From a gamma proteobacterium HdN1 (lineage in GTDB: Bacteria > Pseudomonadota > Gammaproteobacteria > Pseudomonadales > Ketobacteraceae), in the NCBI GenBank assembly GCA_000198515.1, contig FP929140.1, forward strand, positions 3,508,527 through 3,572,526: DNA of 64,000 bases, read 5' to 3'. Within the stretch, counting starts at the first letter, position 1; each line of letters opens with the position of its first letter. The notes beneath the pieces are model-generated. The model was not told the origin of the DNA. It made no database searches and was given only the letters and a program-made list of their open reading frames with translations. Both the position numbers and the translations under genes were made by a program. Positions 48,178-56,350 of this stretch are shown piece after piece.

Positions 48178-49308
48178 TCATGGTGCCAAGCGGATTTGTA
48201 GTGTTACCGATGTGATGCGTTCACCGCCGGTACCGTTCGCGCGGAGCTTTTGGCTTTCATAGCGAATCGGGTTGATCACCAAGCCCTCAATCTGGTATTC
48301 CTTGCTGATTTTTGTATTGAAGATGGACCCGATCAGCGTGTCGCTCATTGCCATTCCCCTGCACTGTTTGCATTTTGGAGCGGTATAAAAGGCGATCCTG
48401 CCGGCAGGAATAGCGCCTTTCCTACCGCTCGCAATGGATTGCGGAATACCGATAAAAAGCCTTTTGTCTGGCGATAGATCGTAGACGTACGACATTGGGA
48501 TGTTGCTGTCTTTTACCGTATTTTTATCGGTCGGGCGAAGTGTGACCTCCACGGTTCCGCCATTGCGTAGCGCTTTTTCATCCAACTGAACGATATCGTT
48601 TTTCTGCGTCCACCCAAGCCAGTGCAGTTGCGGAATGGAGTAGTTGTACGAGCCCGACCGCCCCATGATGGTGGTTCCATCGCCGTAGCTTTTAATGGAG
48701 CCATTGGCTTCTCGGCTGTCGCCGTGCTTTAACCCCAGCAGGTGGCCGACTTCATGCGCAAAATCCCGCTTGAGAGTACCGACCAGATTGGCATTTCCGC
48801 CTCCCGCGTTGGAGGAGCCGCACAAAGGCTTCAGTACCGGGATTCTCTCTCCGCGCTCTTTCACTATTTTTGTTACATACGGAAAAACCCGAATCGTGTA
48901 AAACTGATCTTTAAAATTCGGAAGCGCAGCCTTCACTTCTTTGCAAGACATTGGGTCGAATGCAATGGTGTGCGTTTTGTTTAATTTTGTGCGTAGTTGG
49001 CCCCGCGATGCAGTGAGGAAAAAGTCATCAAGCCATTTTGCGCTACTTTTAATATTTCCCAATTCCTTGGTTACGCCACCCGTCATGGTGATTCTTACGA
49101 GATCGTAGGTTTTAATGCCCGCGTTTTCCGTGATCGCATTTTTGTTATAGTTGGGAACGCAGCGAGTCTCTCCGGGTTCGCAGGTGTAAACATAGGCATG
49201 GGATGTTTGTGGATGTAGCACAGTTAGTGCGCTTGTTGCCAAAAATAGCGCTTTTAGAGAGAGTTGAACTGCTTGATGACGGGCGGTGTGTGTAGTTTTT
49301 TTAGTCAT
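48178..49308 (-). CDS. Secreted zinc metalloprotease, M11 (gametolysin)-like
   Basis: 376 aa from the ATG at 49308 (a GTG at 49320 is in frame; both Shine-Dalgarno sites are weak). The N-terminus has a signal sequence (LFLATSALTVLHPQTSHAYV). The zinc motif HEVGHLLGLKHG occupies residues 185-196 (His185, Glu186, His189, His195) with a Met-turn candidate TIMGRSG, and PQLHWLGW follows, the pattern of metzincins of the M11 group. Cys pairs (YTCEPGETRCVPN, KCKQCRG) suggest disulfides. It would act outside the cytoplasm. The gene leads a two-gene operon with the secreted unknown. Confidence 0.8.
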   Translation of the reverse strand: MTKKTTHTARHQAVQLSLKALFLATSALTVLHPQTSHAYVYTCEPGETRCVPNYNKNAITENAGIKTYDLVRITMTGGVTKELGNIKSSAKWLDDFFLTASRGQLRTKLNKTHTIAFDPMSCKEVKAALPNFKDQFYTIRVFPYVTKIVKERGERIPVLKPLCGSSNAGGGNANLVGTLKRDFAHEVGHLLGLKHGDSREANGSIKSYGDGTTIMGRSGSYNYSIPQLHWLGWTQKNDIVQLDEKALRNGGTVEVTLRPTDKNTVKDSNIPMSYVYDLSPDKRLFIGIPQSIASGRKGAIPAGRIAFYTAPKCKQCRGMAMSDTLIGSIFNTKISKEYQIEGLVINPIRYESQKLRANGTGGERITSVTLQIRLAP

Positions 49309-49734
49309 ACGATTACCCACGCATAAGATTTTTTTGTTTTTGCTATACAGTGTTTCCTGCGGCTATTTTGGTTCTTTGCAGGGACGAGCTCAGTTTATGT
49401 TTGAGGTGGTTTTGAAACATGTCCCCAGGCGCTGAATGCTTGTCTTGATCCGCCATTGTGGGCGCACTTTGAAGCTGCTTTTTCACGGATTGTTTTTGCG
49501 GTCAGTTTCTATTTTTGCGATCAGTTCCGATAAGCGCAGTGAATTTTTTGAGTGCAGATGACTTTTTAAGCAACGCGGCGTGGCTTTTATTGCTCAAAAA
49601 AACTACAAAACCAGTCCCATCACAAGCAAACTACAATTTGTAGCAAAGCCTTGCGCTTAAACTCTTGAAAACCGTGCAATAATCGCAGAGATGCTGATGA
49701 GTATTCCGTTAACGAACTCTAAGGAAGGTGCTTT
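49309..49734. other. Intergenic region between the metalloprotease and SPOR genes
   Basis: 426 bases, AT-rich, with no supported gene. It contains a 15-bp direct repeat (TTTTTGCGRTCAGTT at 49493-49507 and 49512-49526) and distant complementary arms TTTTTTGAG (49544-49552) and CTCAAAAAA (49593-49601). Divergent promoters are expected here. Confidence 0.45.
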
Positions 49735-51207
49735 ATGTCTACGGGAAGCGCAAAAGTAATATCCGCTGAAACAATCCACGCTGGTGATGCAATCCACGCT
49801 GCTGATGCAATCGAATCGCCGATGGCCTCAGAAGCCGTAGATTTCTCTGAAACACAGCTTGCAGACTCTGACAAGCAATCCCCAACAAAACCCGCAACCC
49901 TTGCTGAAACCGCAGCAAGCGCCTTGCGAGAACGCACCGAACGTGTCGCTCGCGACATCAACGCCAAGATTGACTCACTTGAAGCGCGCATCAACTCCGT
50001 TGCGGAAGCCTTCGAGCGCCCGCAGCAGCTGATTCGAAACGCAGTAGACGAGTTGCGCGACCGAGTCAGTGGCCTTGCTCACGACGTCGAACAGCGTTTT
50101 AGCCGCCACCAAAGCGAAATTGCCGACAACAAGGCTGAACTTCAATCCAGTCAGCAGAAAATTGAAGCCAGTCAGCAGAAAATCGAATCTAATCAGGCCG
50201 AGATCAGCGCAAATAAAGCCGAGATTGAAGCAAGCAAAGTCGCGAATGCGGCAAATCAGCGGCAGATCAGCGCAAACCAAGCAGCTATTGCATCTTTACA
50301 GTCCAGTCATGATGCCCGCCATGTTCAGACTGGCGCAGAAATCGCCCGCTTGGATCAGGTGCATGCGCTGCTACGGGCCGATCTGGGTGCCCTCAGCGAA
50401 GAACACGACCTAACCGTAACCAACGTCTCTGCGGTTGCCGAGCGTTCCTACGCCAACGAAGTCCAGCTGCAAGAGCACAAACGCCTCAGCCGCGAGCAAG
50501 TACGCCGCTTAAGCGTCGGCCTCGTTGCAAGCAGCGCTTTGTTGATTGGAGCGTTCAGCTACTTCACCCTGAAGCCTATCGCAGCACCTGAACTGGTGAA
50601 CAGCAAACTCGAAACGCTTACCACCGGCGCTTCCGAGCAGCGCGCCCTGAACGGCGAGTTCAGCCAGCAGCTTGGCGCACTCGATAGCAGCGTCGCGGGC
50701 CTGCAAGGTGAAATGGCGCAGTATCAGAACGGTGCCAATGAACTCCGCAGCCAACAAGCGGGGCTCGCTACCACTCAGCAAACGAGCCAGGCTGAAATTG
50801 CAGCGCTACGTGGCCAGATTGTCGATCTTGAGAAAACCATTGCGGGCCTACAGCAGAACGCACGAGCCCTCGCCGCCGCATCTCAGGCGCAGTCAACGCC
50901 TCTTCAATTGCGTGATGCAAATTGGTTTGCGGGCGTGCCCAGCAGCCATTACGTCATCCAGTTGGCAAGCTCCAGCAGCGAGGCAAGCCTCGCCGCGTTT
51001 GCGAGCCATCACGCAATCTCACTTCGCAGCCAGCCGCTTGCGATCGTGGGTAGCCAGCAGAATGGTCGTGTCTGGAACTTCCTGACGTTTGGCAATTTCA
51101 ACACAGAAGCCCAAGCACAGGCGGCCCTTGCTGCTCTGCCACAATCCCTGCGCCAGAATCAGCCTTGGATTCGTCAGATTAGCACGATGCCAGTGGCCGC
51201 GCGCTAA
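49735..51207 (+). CDS. Coiled-coil membrane protein with C-terminal SPOR-like domain
   Basis: 490 aa; AAGGAAGG six bases before ATG. A long cytoplasmic part, mostly coiled coil (about 60-250), contains duplicated segments such as QSSQQKIEASQQKIESNQAE. One membrane helix follows (LSVGLVASSALLIGAFSYF, near 262-282), then a periplasmic coiled coil and a C-terminal domain (SSHYVIQLASSSSEASLAAF to WNFLTFGNFNTEAQAQAAL) resembling SPOR peptidoglycan-binding domains as in DamX. The topology suggests a septum- or wall-associated protein. Two short tandem duplications (49773-49808 and 50147-50188) lie in the coding sequence. Confidence 0.75.
   Translation: MSTGSAKVISAETIHAGDAIHAADAIESPMASEAVDFSETQLADSDKQSPTKPATLAETAASALRERTERVARDINAKIDSLEARINSVAEAFERPQQLIRNAVDELRDRVSGLAHDVEQRFSRHQSEIADNKAELQSSQQKIEASQQKIESNQAEISANKAEIEASKVANAANQRQISANQAAIASLQSSHDARHVQTGAEIARLDQVHALLRADLGALSEEHDLTVTNVSAVAERSYANEVQLQEHKRLSREQVRRLSVGLVASSALLIGAFSYFTLKPIAAPELVNSKLETLTTGASEQRALNGEFSQQLGALDSSVAGLQGEMAQYQNGANELRSQQAGLATTQQTSQAEIAALRGQIVDLEKTIAGLQQNARALAAASQAQSTPLQLRDANWFAGVPSSHYVIQLASSSSEASLAAFASHHAISLRSQPLAIVGSQQNGRVWNFLTFGNFNTEAQAQAALAALPQSLRQNQPWIRQISTMPVAAR
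50147..50188 (+). repeat. 21-bp tandem duplication in the SPOR gene
   Basis: ccagtcagcagaaaattgaag (50147-50167) is followed by a copy with two changes (50168-50188). Period 21 bp equals one coiled-coil heptad, so the duplication keeps the helix register. Confidence 0.8.
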
Positions 51208-51256
51208 CCCACTCGGCGGTCGCGCGATGGGGCCAGAAACCCACTCGCAAACCCCA

Positions 51257-51286
51257 TCTCGCCAAGAGCACCCGCTTTTGGCGAGA
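51257..51286 (+). terminator. Possible terminator after the SPOR gene
   Basis: TCTCGCCAA (51257-51265) pairs with TTGGCGAGA (51278-51286) around a 12-base loop, followed by CTTTTGTCTT. A good stem but an interrupted T-run. Confidence 0.5.
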
Positions 51287-51380
51287 CTTTTGTCTTGAAA
51301 ACCTTGCCATTGCCCTTTAGCCTTATCGGCCATCCATTTTCTTGATCTTGCGGCGTTAACGTCGCGATAGAGGGCATTGA

Positions 51381-51980
51381 GTGGCGATTCATATATTCTA
51401 TATCCACGGTTTTAACAGCTCTCCCCAGTCTGCCAAAGCGCAGGTGATGGGGCGTTTTCTAGCGCAGCACTACCCCGATTACCGCTACCACGTGCCGGAA
51501 CTTCCATTCAGCCCAGAGGGTGCGGTAGACATTTTGTGCCGTGCCATCGAGCCCTGCTTGCCGGAAACGGTTTATCTCCTCGGCAGCTCCATGGGCGGTT
51601 TCTACGGCACCTATGCGGCAGAGCGCTACGGCCTACCGCTCGCGATGATCAATCCTGCGGTGAATCCTGACGTATTGGTTCAGCTGTTCATGGGGGAGCA
51701 GATCAATGATTACACCGGCGAACGTTACACGTTTACGCCCGAACATGTGGATATCTTTCGTAGCCTGTCGCCGGAAATTACTCAGCCGGCGCGTTATCTG
51801 CTTTTGACCCAAACGGGAGACGAAACGCTCGACTATCGTGAAGGCATTGAAAGATACCGCAATTCTCCGCAAATCGTAGAGCAAGGCGGCTCGCATGGCT
51901 TCGATAATTTCGAAGAGCATTTACCCGGCATCATGGAATTTTTTCAAACCTCTTCCAATCAAAAGAATCAGTCAGCCTAA
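51381..51980 (+). CDS. yqiA: YqiA-like esterase
   Basis: 199 aa, GTG start with AGAGGG eight bases upstream. The start IHIFYIHGFNSSPQSAKAQ, the nucleophile motif LLGSSMGGFYGTYAAERYG and the end QGGSHGFDNFEEHLP are typical of YqiA, a small alpha/beta-hydrolase. It precedes parE with overlapping stop and start (TAATG), as yqiA precedes parE in E. coli. The enterobacterial protein hydrolyses short acyl esters; the natural substrate is unknown. Confidence 0.9.
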   Translation: MAIHIFYIHGFNSSPQSAKAQVMGRFLAQHYPDYRYHVPELPFSPEGAVDILCRAIEPCLPETVYLLGSSMGGFYGTYAAERYGLPLAMINPAVNPDVLVQLFMGEQINDYTGERYTFTPEHVDIFRSLSPEITQPARYLLLTQTGDETLDYREGIERYRNSPQIVEQGGSHGFDNFEEHLPGIMEFFQTSSNQKNQSA

Positions 51981-53869
51981 TGTCCGCAAATACTTATAAC
52001 GCAGAGTCGATTGAAGTCCTCAGTGGGCTTGATCCGGTACGCCGTCGCCCCGGCATGTACACCGATACCACACGTCCTAACCACCTTGCGCAAGAAGTCA
52101 TTGATAACAGCGTGGATGAGGCGCTCGCAGGCCATGCGAATACCGTGAGTGTCATTTTACACCCCGATGGTTCCATGGAAATCAGCGATAACGGCCGTGG
52201 TATGCCGGTCGATATTCATCCAGAGCAGGGGAGGCCAGGCGTTGAAGTCATTCTTTGTACCCTGCATGCAGGCGGTAAATTCTCGAATAAAAACTACACC
52301 TTTTCAGGTGGCTTGCACGGCGTGGGCGTATCGGTCGTAAATGCGCTATCCAGCGTGCTTGAGGTCACGGTAAAGCGCGATGGCAAAGTGCATCGCATGG
52401 GCTTTAAGGGCGGTGAAAAGGCCAGCGAGCTCGAAGTTGTAGGCAACTGCGCCAAGCGCGATACCGGCACGACGATTCGCTTTTTACCGGACCCATCCTA
52501 TTTTGATACGCCGAAATTTTTGGTTTCCAAATTGCTCCACCTTTTGCGTGCCAAGGCGGTTTTGTGCCCGCGCTTGCGTGTTACCTTCAAGGATGCAGGA
52601 ACCGGCGAAGAACAGGAATGGTATTACGAAAACGGCCTTCGCGATTATTTAATGTCTTCGCATGTCGATACCCCACTTTTGCCCGCAGACCCGTTTGTCG
52701 GAAGCGTGAGCGGGGAAAGTGAAGTCGCAGATTGGGCCGTTAGCTGGCTGCCTGAAGGCGGAGATCTGGTTGCCGAGAGCTATGTTAACCTGATTCCAAC
52801 GCTTCAAGGCGGAACACACGTCAACGGCTTTCGCAGTGGTTTGACCGATGCGATGCGCGAGTATTGCGAATTCCGCAATTTGATGCCGCGCGGTGTAAAG
52901 CTCTCGCCAGAAGATTTATGGGATCAAGCAAGTTACGTTCTGTCCGTGAAAATGCAAGACCCACAGTTCGCAGGGCAGATCAAAGAACGGCTTTCCTCTC
53001 GCCAGATTGCGGCGTTTGTTTCCGGCGTTGTAAAAGATGCGTTCAGCTTGTGGCTCTCCCAGAACACGCAAGAGGGTGATGCCTTAGCGGAGCTGGCAAT
53101 CAATAACGCCAACCGCAGGATGCGAGCCGCCAAAAAAGTAGCGCGAAAAAAGGTTACGGCAGGGCCTGCGTTGCCCGGAAAGCTGGCAGATTGTACCAGC
53201 CAGGATTCTGAAAATGGCGAACTGTTCTTGGTGGAAGGCGATTCTGCCGGCGGTTCTGCCAAGCAAGCACGCGATCGTGAATATCAAGCAGTGATGCCAC
53301 TGCGCGGTAAAATTCTCAATACTTGGGAAGTAGACAGCAGCGAAATTCTTGCCTCGCAAGAAGTCCACGATATTGCCGTCGCCATTGGCGTAGACCCCGC
53401 ATCTAGCGATCTTGAAAACCTGCGCTACAACAAAATTTGCATACTCGCCGATGCTGATTCCGACGGCGCGCATATTGCCACTTTACTTTGCGCGTTATTC
53501 TTGCGTCATTTTCGGCCAGTAGTGGATGCGGGGCATATTTATATTGCAATGCCGCCTCTTTATCGAATTGATATTGGCAAAGAAGTATTTTACGCGCTAG
53601 ATGAGGGTGAAAAACAGGGCGTACTCGACCGCATTAAGGCCGAGAAAAAACGTGGCCAAATACAAGTAACACGTTTTAAGGGCTTGGGTGAAATGAACCC
53701 CATTCAGCTCCGCGAAACTACTATGGCGCGCGACACCCGCCGTTTGGTTCAACTCACCGTCGAAGATGCCGAAAGCACCTGCGACCTGGTCGATCTGCTG
53801 CTAGCGAAAAAACGCTCCAGCGATCGTCGCGCATGGTTGGAAGATAAGGGGAATCTGGCGGCGGTTTAG
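51980..53869 (+). CDS. parE: DNA topoisomerase IV subunit B
   Basis: 629 aa (E. coli 630). ATPase subunit of the decatenase. The GHKL ATPase region has EVIDNSVDEALAGHAN, SDNGRGMPVD and GGLHGVGVSVVNALS. The Toprim domain has EGDSAGGSAKQARDREYQ and the metal-binding DADSDGAHI. The C-terminus ends RRAWLEDKGNLAAV. It is translationally coupled to yqiA. Its stop is only six bases from the predicted end of a Tn7-like transposon, so the 3' end of this gene is the likely attachment target; the coding sequence itself is intact. Confidence 0.97.
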   Translation: MSANTYNAESIEVLSGLDPVRRRPGMYTDTTRPNHLAQEVIDNSVDEALAGHANTVSVILHPDGSMEISDNGRGMPVDIHPEQGRPGVEVILCTLHAGGKFSNKNYTFSGGLHGVGVSVVNALSSVLEVTVKRDGKVHRMGFKGGEKASELEVVGNCAKRDTGTTIRFLPDPSYFDTPKFLVSKLLHLLRAKAVLCPRLRVTFKDAGTGEEQEWYYENGLRDYLMSSHVDTPLLPADPFVGSVSGESEVADWAVSWLPEGGDLVAESYVNLIPTLQGGTHVNGFRSGLTDAMREYCEFRNLMPRGVKLSPEDLWDQASYVLSVKMQDPQFAGQIKERLSSRQIAAFVSGVVKDAFSLWLSQNTQEGDALAELAINNANRRMRAAKKVARKKVTAGPALPGKLADCTSQDSENGELFLVEGDSAGGSAKQARDREYQAVMPLRGKILNTWEVDSSEILASQEVHDIAVAIGVDPASSDLENLRYNKICILADADSDGAHIATLLCALFLRHFRPVVDAGHIYIAMPPLYRIDIGKEVFYALDEGEKQGVLDRIKAEKKRGQIQVTRFKGLGEMNPIQLRETTMARDTRRLVQLTVEDAESTCDLVDLLLAKKRSSDRRAWLEDKGNLAAV

Positions 53870-53886
53870 GGAGTCTGTAAATTAGT

Positions 53887-53942
53887 ACATAAAGTTGAAC
53901 AGTTCGACATAAGCTTGAACAAATAAGCACATAAGTTTGAAC
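53887..53942 (+). repeat. Three TnsB-binding-site-like repeats at the transposon end
   Basis: acataaagttgaac (53887-53900), acataagcttgaac (53907-53920) and acataagtttgaac (53929-53942). Consensus acataaRNTTGAAC, offsets 20 and 22 bp. Closely spaced same-orientation sites are how the right end of Tn7 is built, and the CATAA...TTGA core resembles repeats in type I-F CRISPR-associated Tn7-like ends. Confidence 0.75.
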
Positions 53943-53979
53943 AAAAGCCCCGCCAAGCTCGATTTGCCGGGGCTTTTTT
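53943..53979. terminator. Rho-independent terminator just inside the transposon end
   Basis: AAAAGCCCCG (53943-53952) pairs with CGGGGCTTTT (53968-53977), 15-base loop, then T. It directly abuts the third repeat and would stop parE transcription entering the element, and perhaps leftward transcription too. Confidence 0.85.
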
Positions 53980-54073
53980 GTTGTCGTGAAAAGTTCGTCT
54001 CCAAAATCCCCAGTGATCCTTGGGTAAGGTAAGGCTTATGATCGGTTCTCAACTTACTGAAGGAGAAGACATT

Positions 54074-54229
54074 ATGTCTAAGTCAAAGCAAAGCAGTACC
54101 ATGAACCAGCAGCAACGCAATCACCATGCGAACCAACTGAACTCCAATTCTGGAACCAAAGGCACAAACAGAGCAAATGCCATGGTCCATGGAAATCGCG
54201 GTGCGCAGCTTAATCCAAACAGAAAATAA
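54074..54229 (+). CDS. Small Asn/Gln-rich basic protein
   Basis: 51 aa from the ATG at 54074, which has a strong AAGGAG nine bases upstream; the open frame starts earlier (54020) but without a good ribosome site. The sequence is highly polar, with MNQQQRNHHANQLNSNSG followed by a basic end NRGAQLNPNRK; no hydrophobic core or recognised motif. It may be disordered and nucleic-acid binding. First gene inside the transposon end; a strong intergenic hairpin follows. Confidence 0.6.
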   Translation: MSKSKQSSTMNQQQRNHHANQLNSNSGTKGTNRANAMVHGNRGAQLNPNRK

Positions 54230-54234
54230 GACCA

Positions 54235-54266
54235 CCAGTCTCCGTCGGATCGTCGACGGAGACTGG
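54235..54266. other. Perfect 13-bp hairpin between two cargo genes
   Basis: CCAGTCTCCGTCG (54235-54247) and CGACGGAGACTGG (54254-54266) with loop GATCGT, five bases after the small gene's stop and 17 before the next start. No T-run follows. It may act in mRNA processing, as a terminator of unusual form, or as a protein-binding site. Confidence 0.7.
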
Positions 54267-54283
54267 CAGATAAAGAGATTTAT

Positions 54284-55861
54284 ATGACCAACTATTCTTT
54301 CCCACCGCTTGGTCAAACGATTCGGTTTGCCGTTGATGTCCTCGGGGTCTTGCCTCGTAAAAGGAGTGATATTGACGGTCTCGATGAGGCCGACAAAAAG
54401 CGAATTCAGAAGAAACTTCAGCGACTTGCAAATGAAGAGGGGCGGCTGGAGGAGAACGTCAGTGAAATTATCGCCGAGGTGTCCGAAATAATTGGAAGTG
54501 CTGTAAGGCGTGATGAAATCCGGTTTGCGATCTGCGAAACCTTGTGGGATGTGTATGAGGTGTACAACTCCACGATCAAGTCAGAGGGCACTTTCCTTTC
54601 TGAAAAGGAAACGATCGAATGGTTTTGTATCAATTATGCAATCCCTCGGCTGGCGTTCTCTGTTCCCAAGCATATGCTTCGAACAAATATGGCTGGGCTG
54701 GGGTTCATCTACCCTTCTGATGAGGACTGGTATCTTCCCACTGTGGAAAATGGGAGTATCAGCTGGCCCCTTGCCAAAGTAATGCGTTGGATTTATGACC
54801 TGCTTGATATAAAACTTGAGAGATTCCATTATTCAAATCGAGCCGAAGATGCAAATCACTCTGAGCAAGAGCAGAACATCGAGAATGCCAGAAAGTGGGT
54901 CAAAGGATCGCATATGCCATCCTGGGGCGGACTGCATTGGACCTTCTCCCGAGCTTTTGAGAATCTGGCTGTGTGCGAGGCGGAGTCTGAAAGGCGCAAC
55001 GTGCCCATAGCTTTCAGAGATAACCTCCACTGCATACTCTTTATCGCACGGCTCTCCACTGACCTGTGCAAGCGAATTGAAAAATCATACGGGGTAGCAT
55101 TTTTAGAACAGTGTATCGGAAGCTATCAGCAACACCGAAAGTGGTTGGCAAGCGAAGTTCAAATGAACCGCAATTTGGTTGAAGGCGTTCTAGAAAATGA
55201 CCAAGGCCTGCGGTTCGGAGAGAATAAAATTTGGTATGAGTTTTCTGATGAATACTGGAGAACGGTCGCTGGTCGAATGTACGGGTGCGGTGCAAAGATT
55301 CAAGAGATTCTTGACGGCGGTGGAGGGGTGAAAGCAGTAAGGGCTGCTGAAGGAAGATTGATACAGCAGGTTGGTGAATATCCTGTGCGGGCCTGCATGT
55401 CCTGCTTAGAGGACCGGTATCAGAAGAAAATCCCTGATGGATTTGTTGAAGCATTTGGTCGTGCCCTCACCTTAAAGTCATCGGCGATGAGTGATCTTGA
55501 TGTTGATGACTATGAAACTGATCTAAAGAAGCATTACCTTGAGGAGCAGTTGAAGTGGGTTGGGCCTTGGCTCAGAGCAGTGATCCGATATAAAAACGAG
55601 GATTATGAAGGAGCAATGCCCTTCGCAGAGAGTGCGTTCGGCCATGCGAAATATAGTTCTGGTAGAAAGCAATATGACTTAATCAATCTTTATGTCGAGC
55701 TTGCAGCAAAGAACAAGGATATGAGGCGATTCAAGAAAGGCGTTGAGTGGGCGCGATTTGTTGGGCTAGAAATACGCTGGTTGCGGGATTCAGAACCAAC
55801 TGAAGAGAATATACGCTTTGCCTTCGATATGCTTCGGACGGGAAGATACTTTCAATTCTAG
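54284..55861 (+). CDS. Hypothetical cargo protein, 525 aa
   Basis: I do not recognise a family. The protein looks soluble and mostly helical, with a charged N-terminal region (RKRSDIDGLDEADKKRIQKK), aromatic-rich centre (SHMPSWGGLHWTFSRAFENL) and a C-terminal part with TPR-like spacing (EDYEGAMPFAESAFGHAKY, YDLINLYVELAAKNKDMRRF). No catalytic motif, signal peptide or membrane segment is evident. The Shine-Dalgarno (AAAGAG) is modest. It lies in the same direction as its neighbours 54074 and 55923 near the transposon end. Its cargo position makes a defence or element-maintenance role possible but unsupported. Confidence 0.7.
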   Translation: MTNYSFPPLGQTIRFAVDVLGVLPRKRSDIDGLDEADKKRIQKKLQRLANEEGRLEENVSEIIAEVSEIIGSAVRRDEIRFAICETLWDVYEVYNSTIKSEGTFLSEKETIEWFCINYAIPRLAFSVPKHMLRTNMAGLGFIYPSDEDWYLPTVENGSISWPLAKVMRWIYDLLDIKLERFHYSNRAEDANHSEQEQNIENARKWVKGSHMPSWGGLHWTFSRAFENLAVCEAESERRNVPIAFRDNLHCILFIARLSTDLCKRIEKSYGVAFLEQCIGSYQQHRKWLASEVQMNRNLVEGVLENDQGLRFGENKIWYEFSDEYWRTVAGRMYGCGAKIQEILDGGGGVKAVRAAEGRLIQQVGEYPVRACMSCLEDRYQKKIPDGFVEAFGRALTLKSSAMSDLDVDDYETDLKKHYLEEQLKWVGPWLRAVIRYKNEDYEGAMPFAESAFGHAKYSSGRKQYDLINLYVELAAKNKDMRRFKKGVEWARFVGLEIRWLRDSEPTEENIRFAFDMLRTGRYFQF

Positions 55862-55922
55862 CTTTCAAGGAGTTTCTACGACAAAGCAGCCATTTCTATG
55901 CCAAACCTAGGTATGCTAATTA

Positions 55923-56336
55923 ATGAAGTCAAATTCGCTAGAAAAAATTCTCAAATTATTAGGCGCTGGGCTGTATTCCGGTTGTGTCGCGCTAGTTGTT
56001 GAAGCTGAAAACCGTCATCAAGTTGTTGCGTTGTTAGAGGAGCTTGGAATTGAATGGTATGACCACGTGCAGTTTATGGCCTTGGATTCGGAGACGGCAA
56101 TTGATCTGGCTTTGGAATCCATTGATGGTGACCTCTTGCTTGTTGATGGCTTGAGCAAGATTGGTCCTCATAACCAAGAGGCTTATGCGCTGCGGACATT
56201 TCTTGATGTCAGAAGAAATACAGCGGGCAAAACGATCATAATCTTAGATCCTGACGGTTATAGATTCCATTTTTCTGACAGCGATGCGCCATTCTATTTG
56301 TTTTGCGATTTTATTTTTGAATCGGATATATCGTAA
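55923..56336 (+). CDS. Hypothetical cargo protein, 137 aa
   Basis: No family recognised. It begins MKSNSLEKILKLLGAGLYSG and has alternating hydrophobic strands: CVALVVEAENRHQVVALLEE, then GDLLLVDGLSKIGPHN with a Walker-B-like LLLVDG, then GKTIIILDPDGYRFHF. This pattern resembles the second half of a RecA-like ATPase fold, but no P-loop GxxxxGK is present upstream, so it may be a degenerate or partner domain. The ribosome site is weak. It converges with the Tus-like gene, 14 bases between the ends. Confidence 0.6.
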   Translation: MKSNSLEKILKLLGAGLYSGCVALVVEAENRHQVVALLEELGIEWYDHVQFMALDSETAIDLALESIDGDLLLVDGLSKIGPHNQEAYALRTFLDVRRNTAGKTIIILDPDGYRFHFSDSDAPFYLFCDFIFESDIS

Positions 56337-56350
56337 AAACGGCTGTCCAA

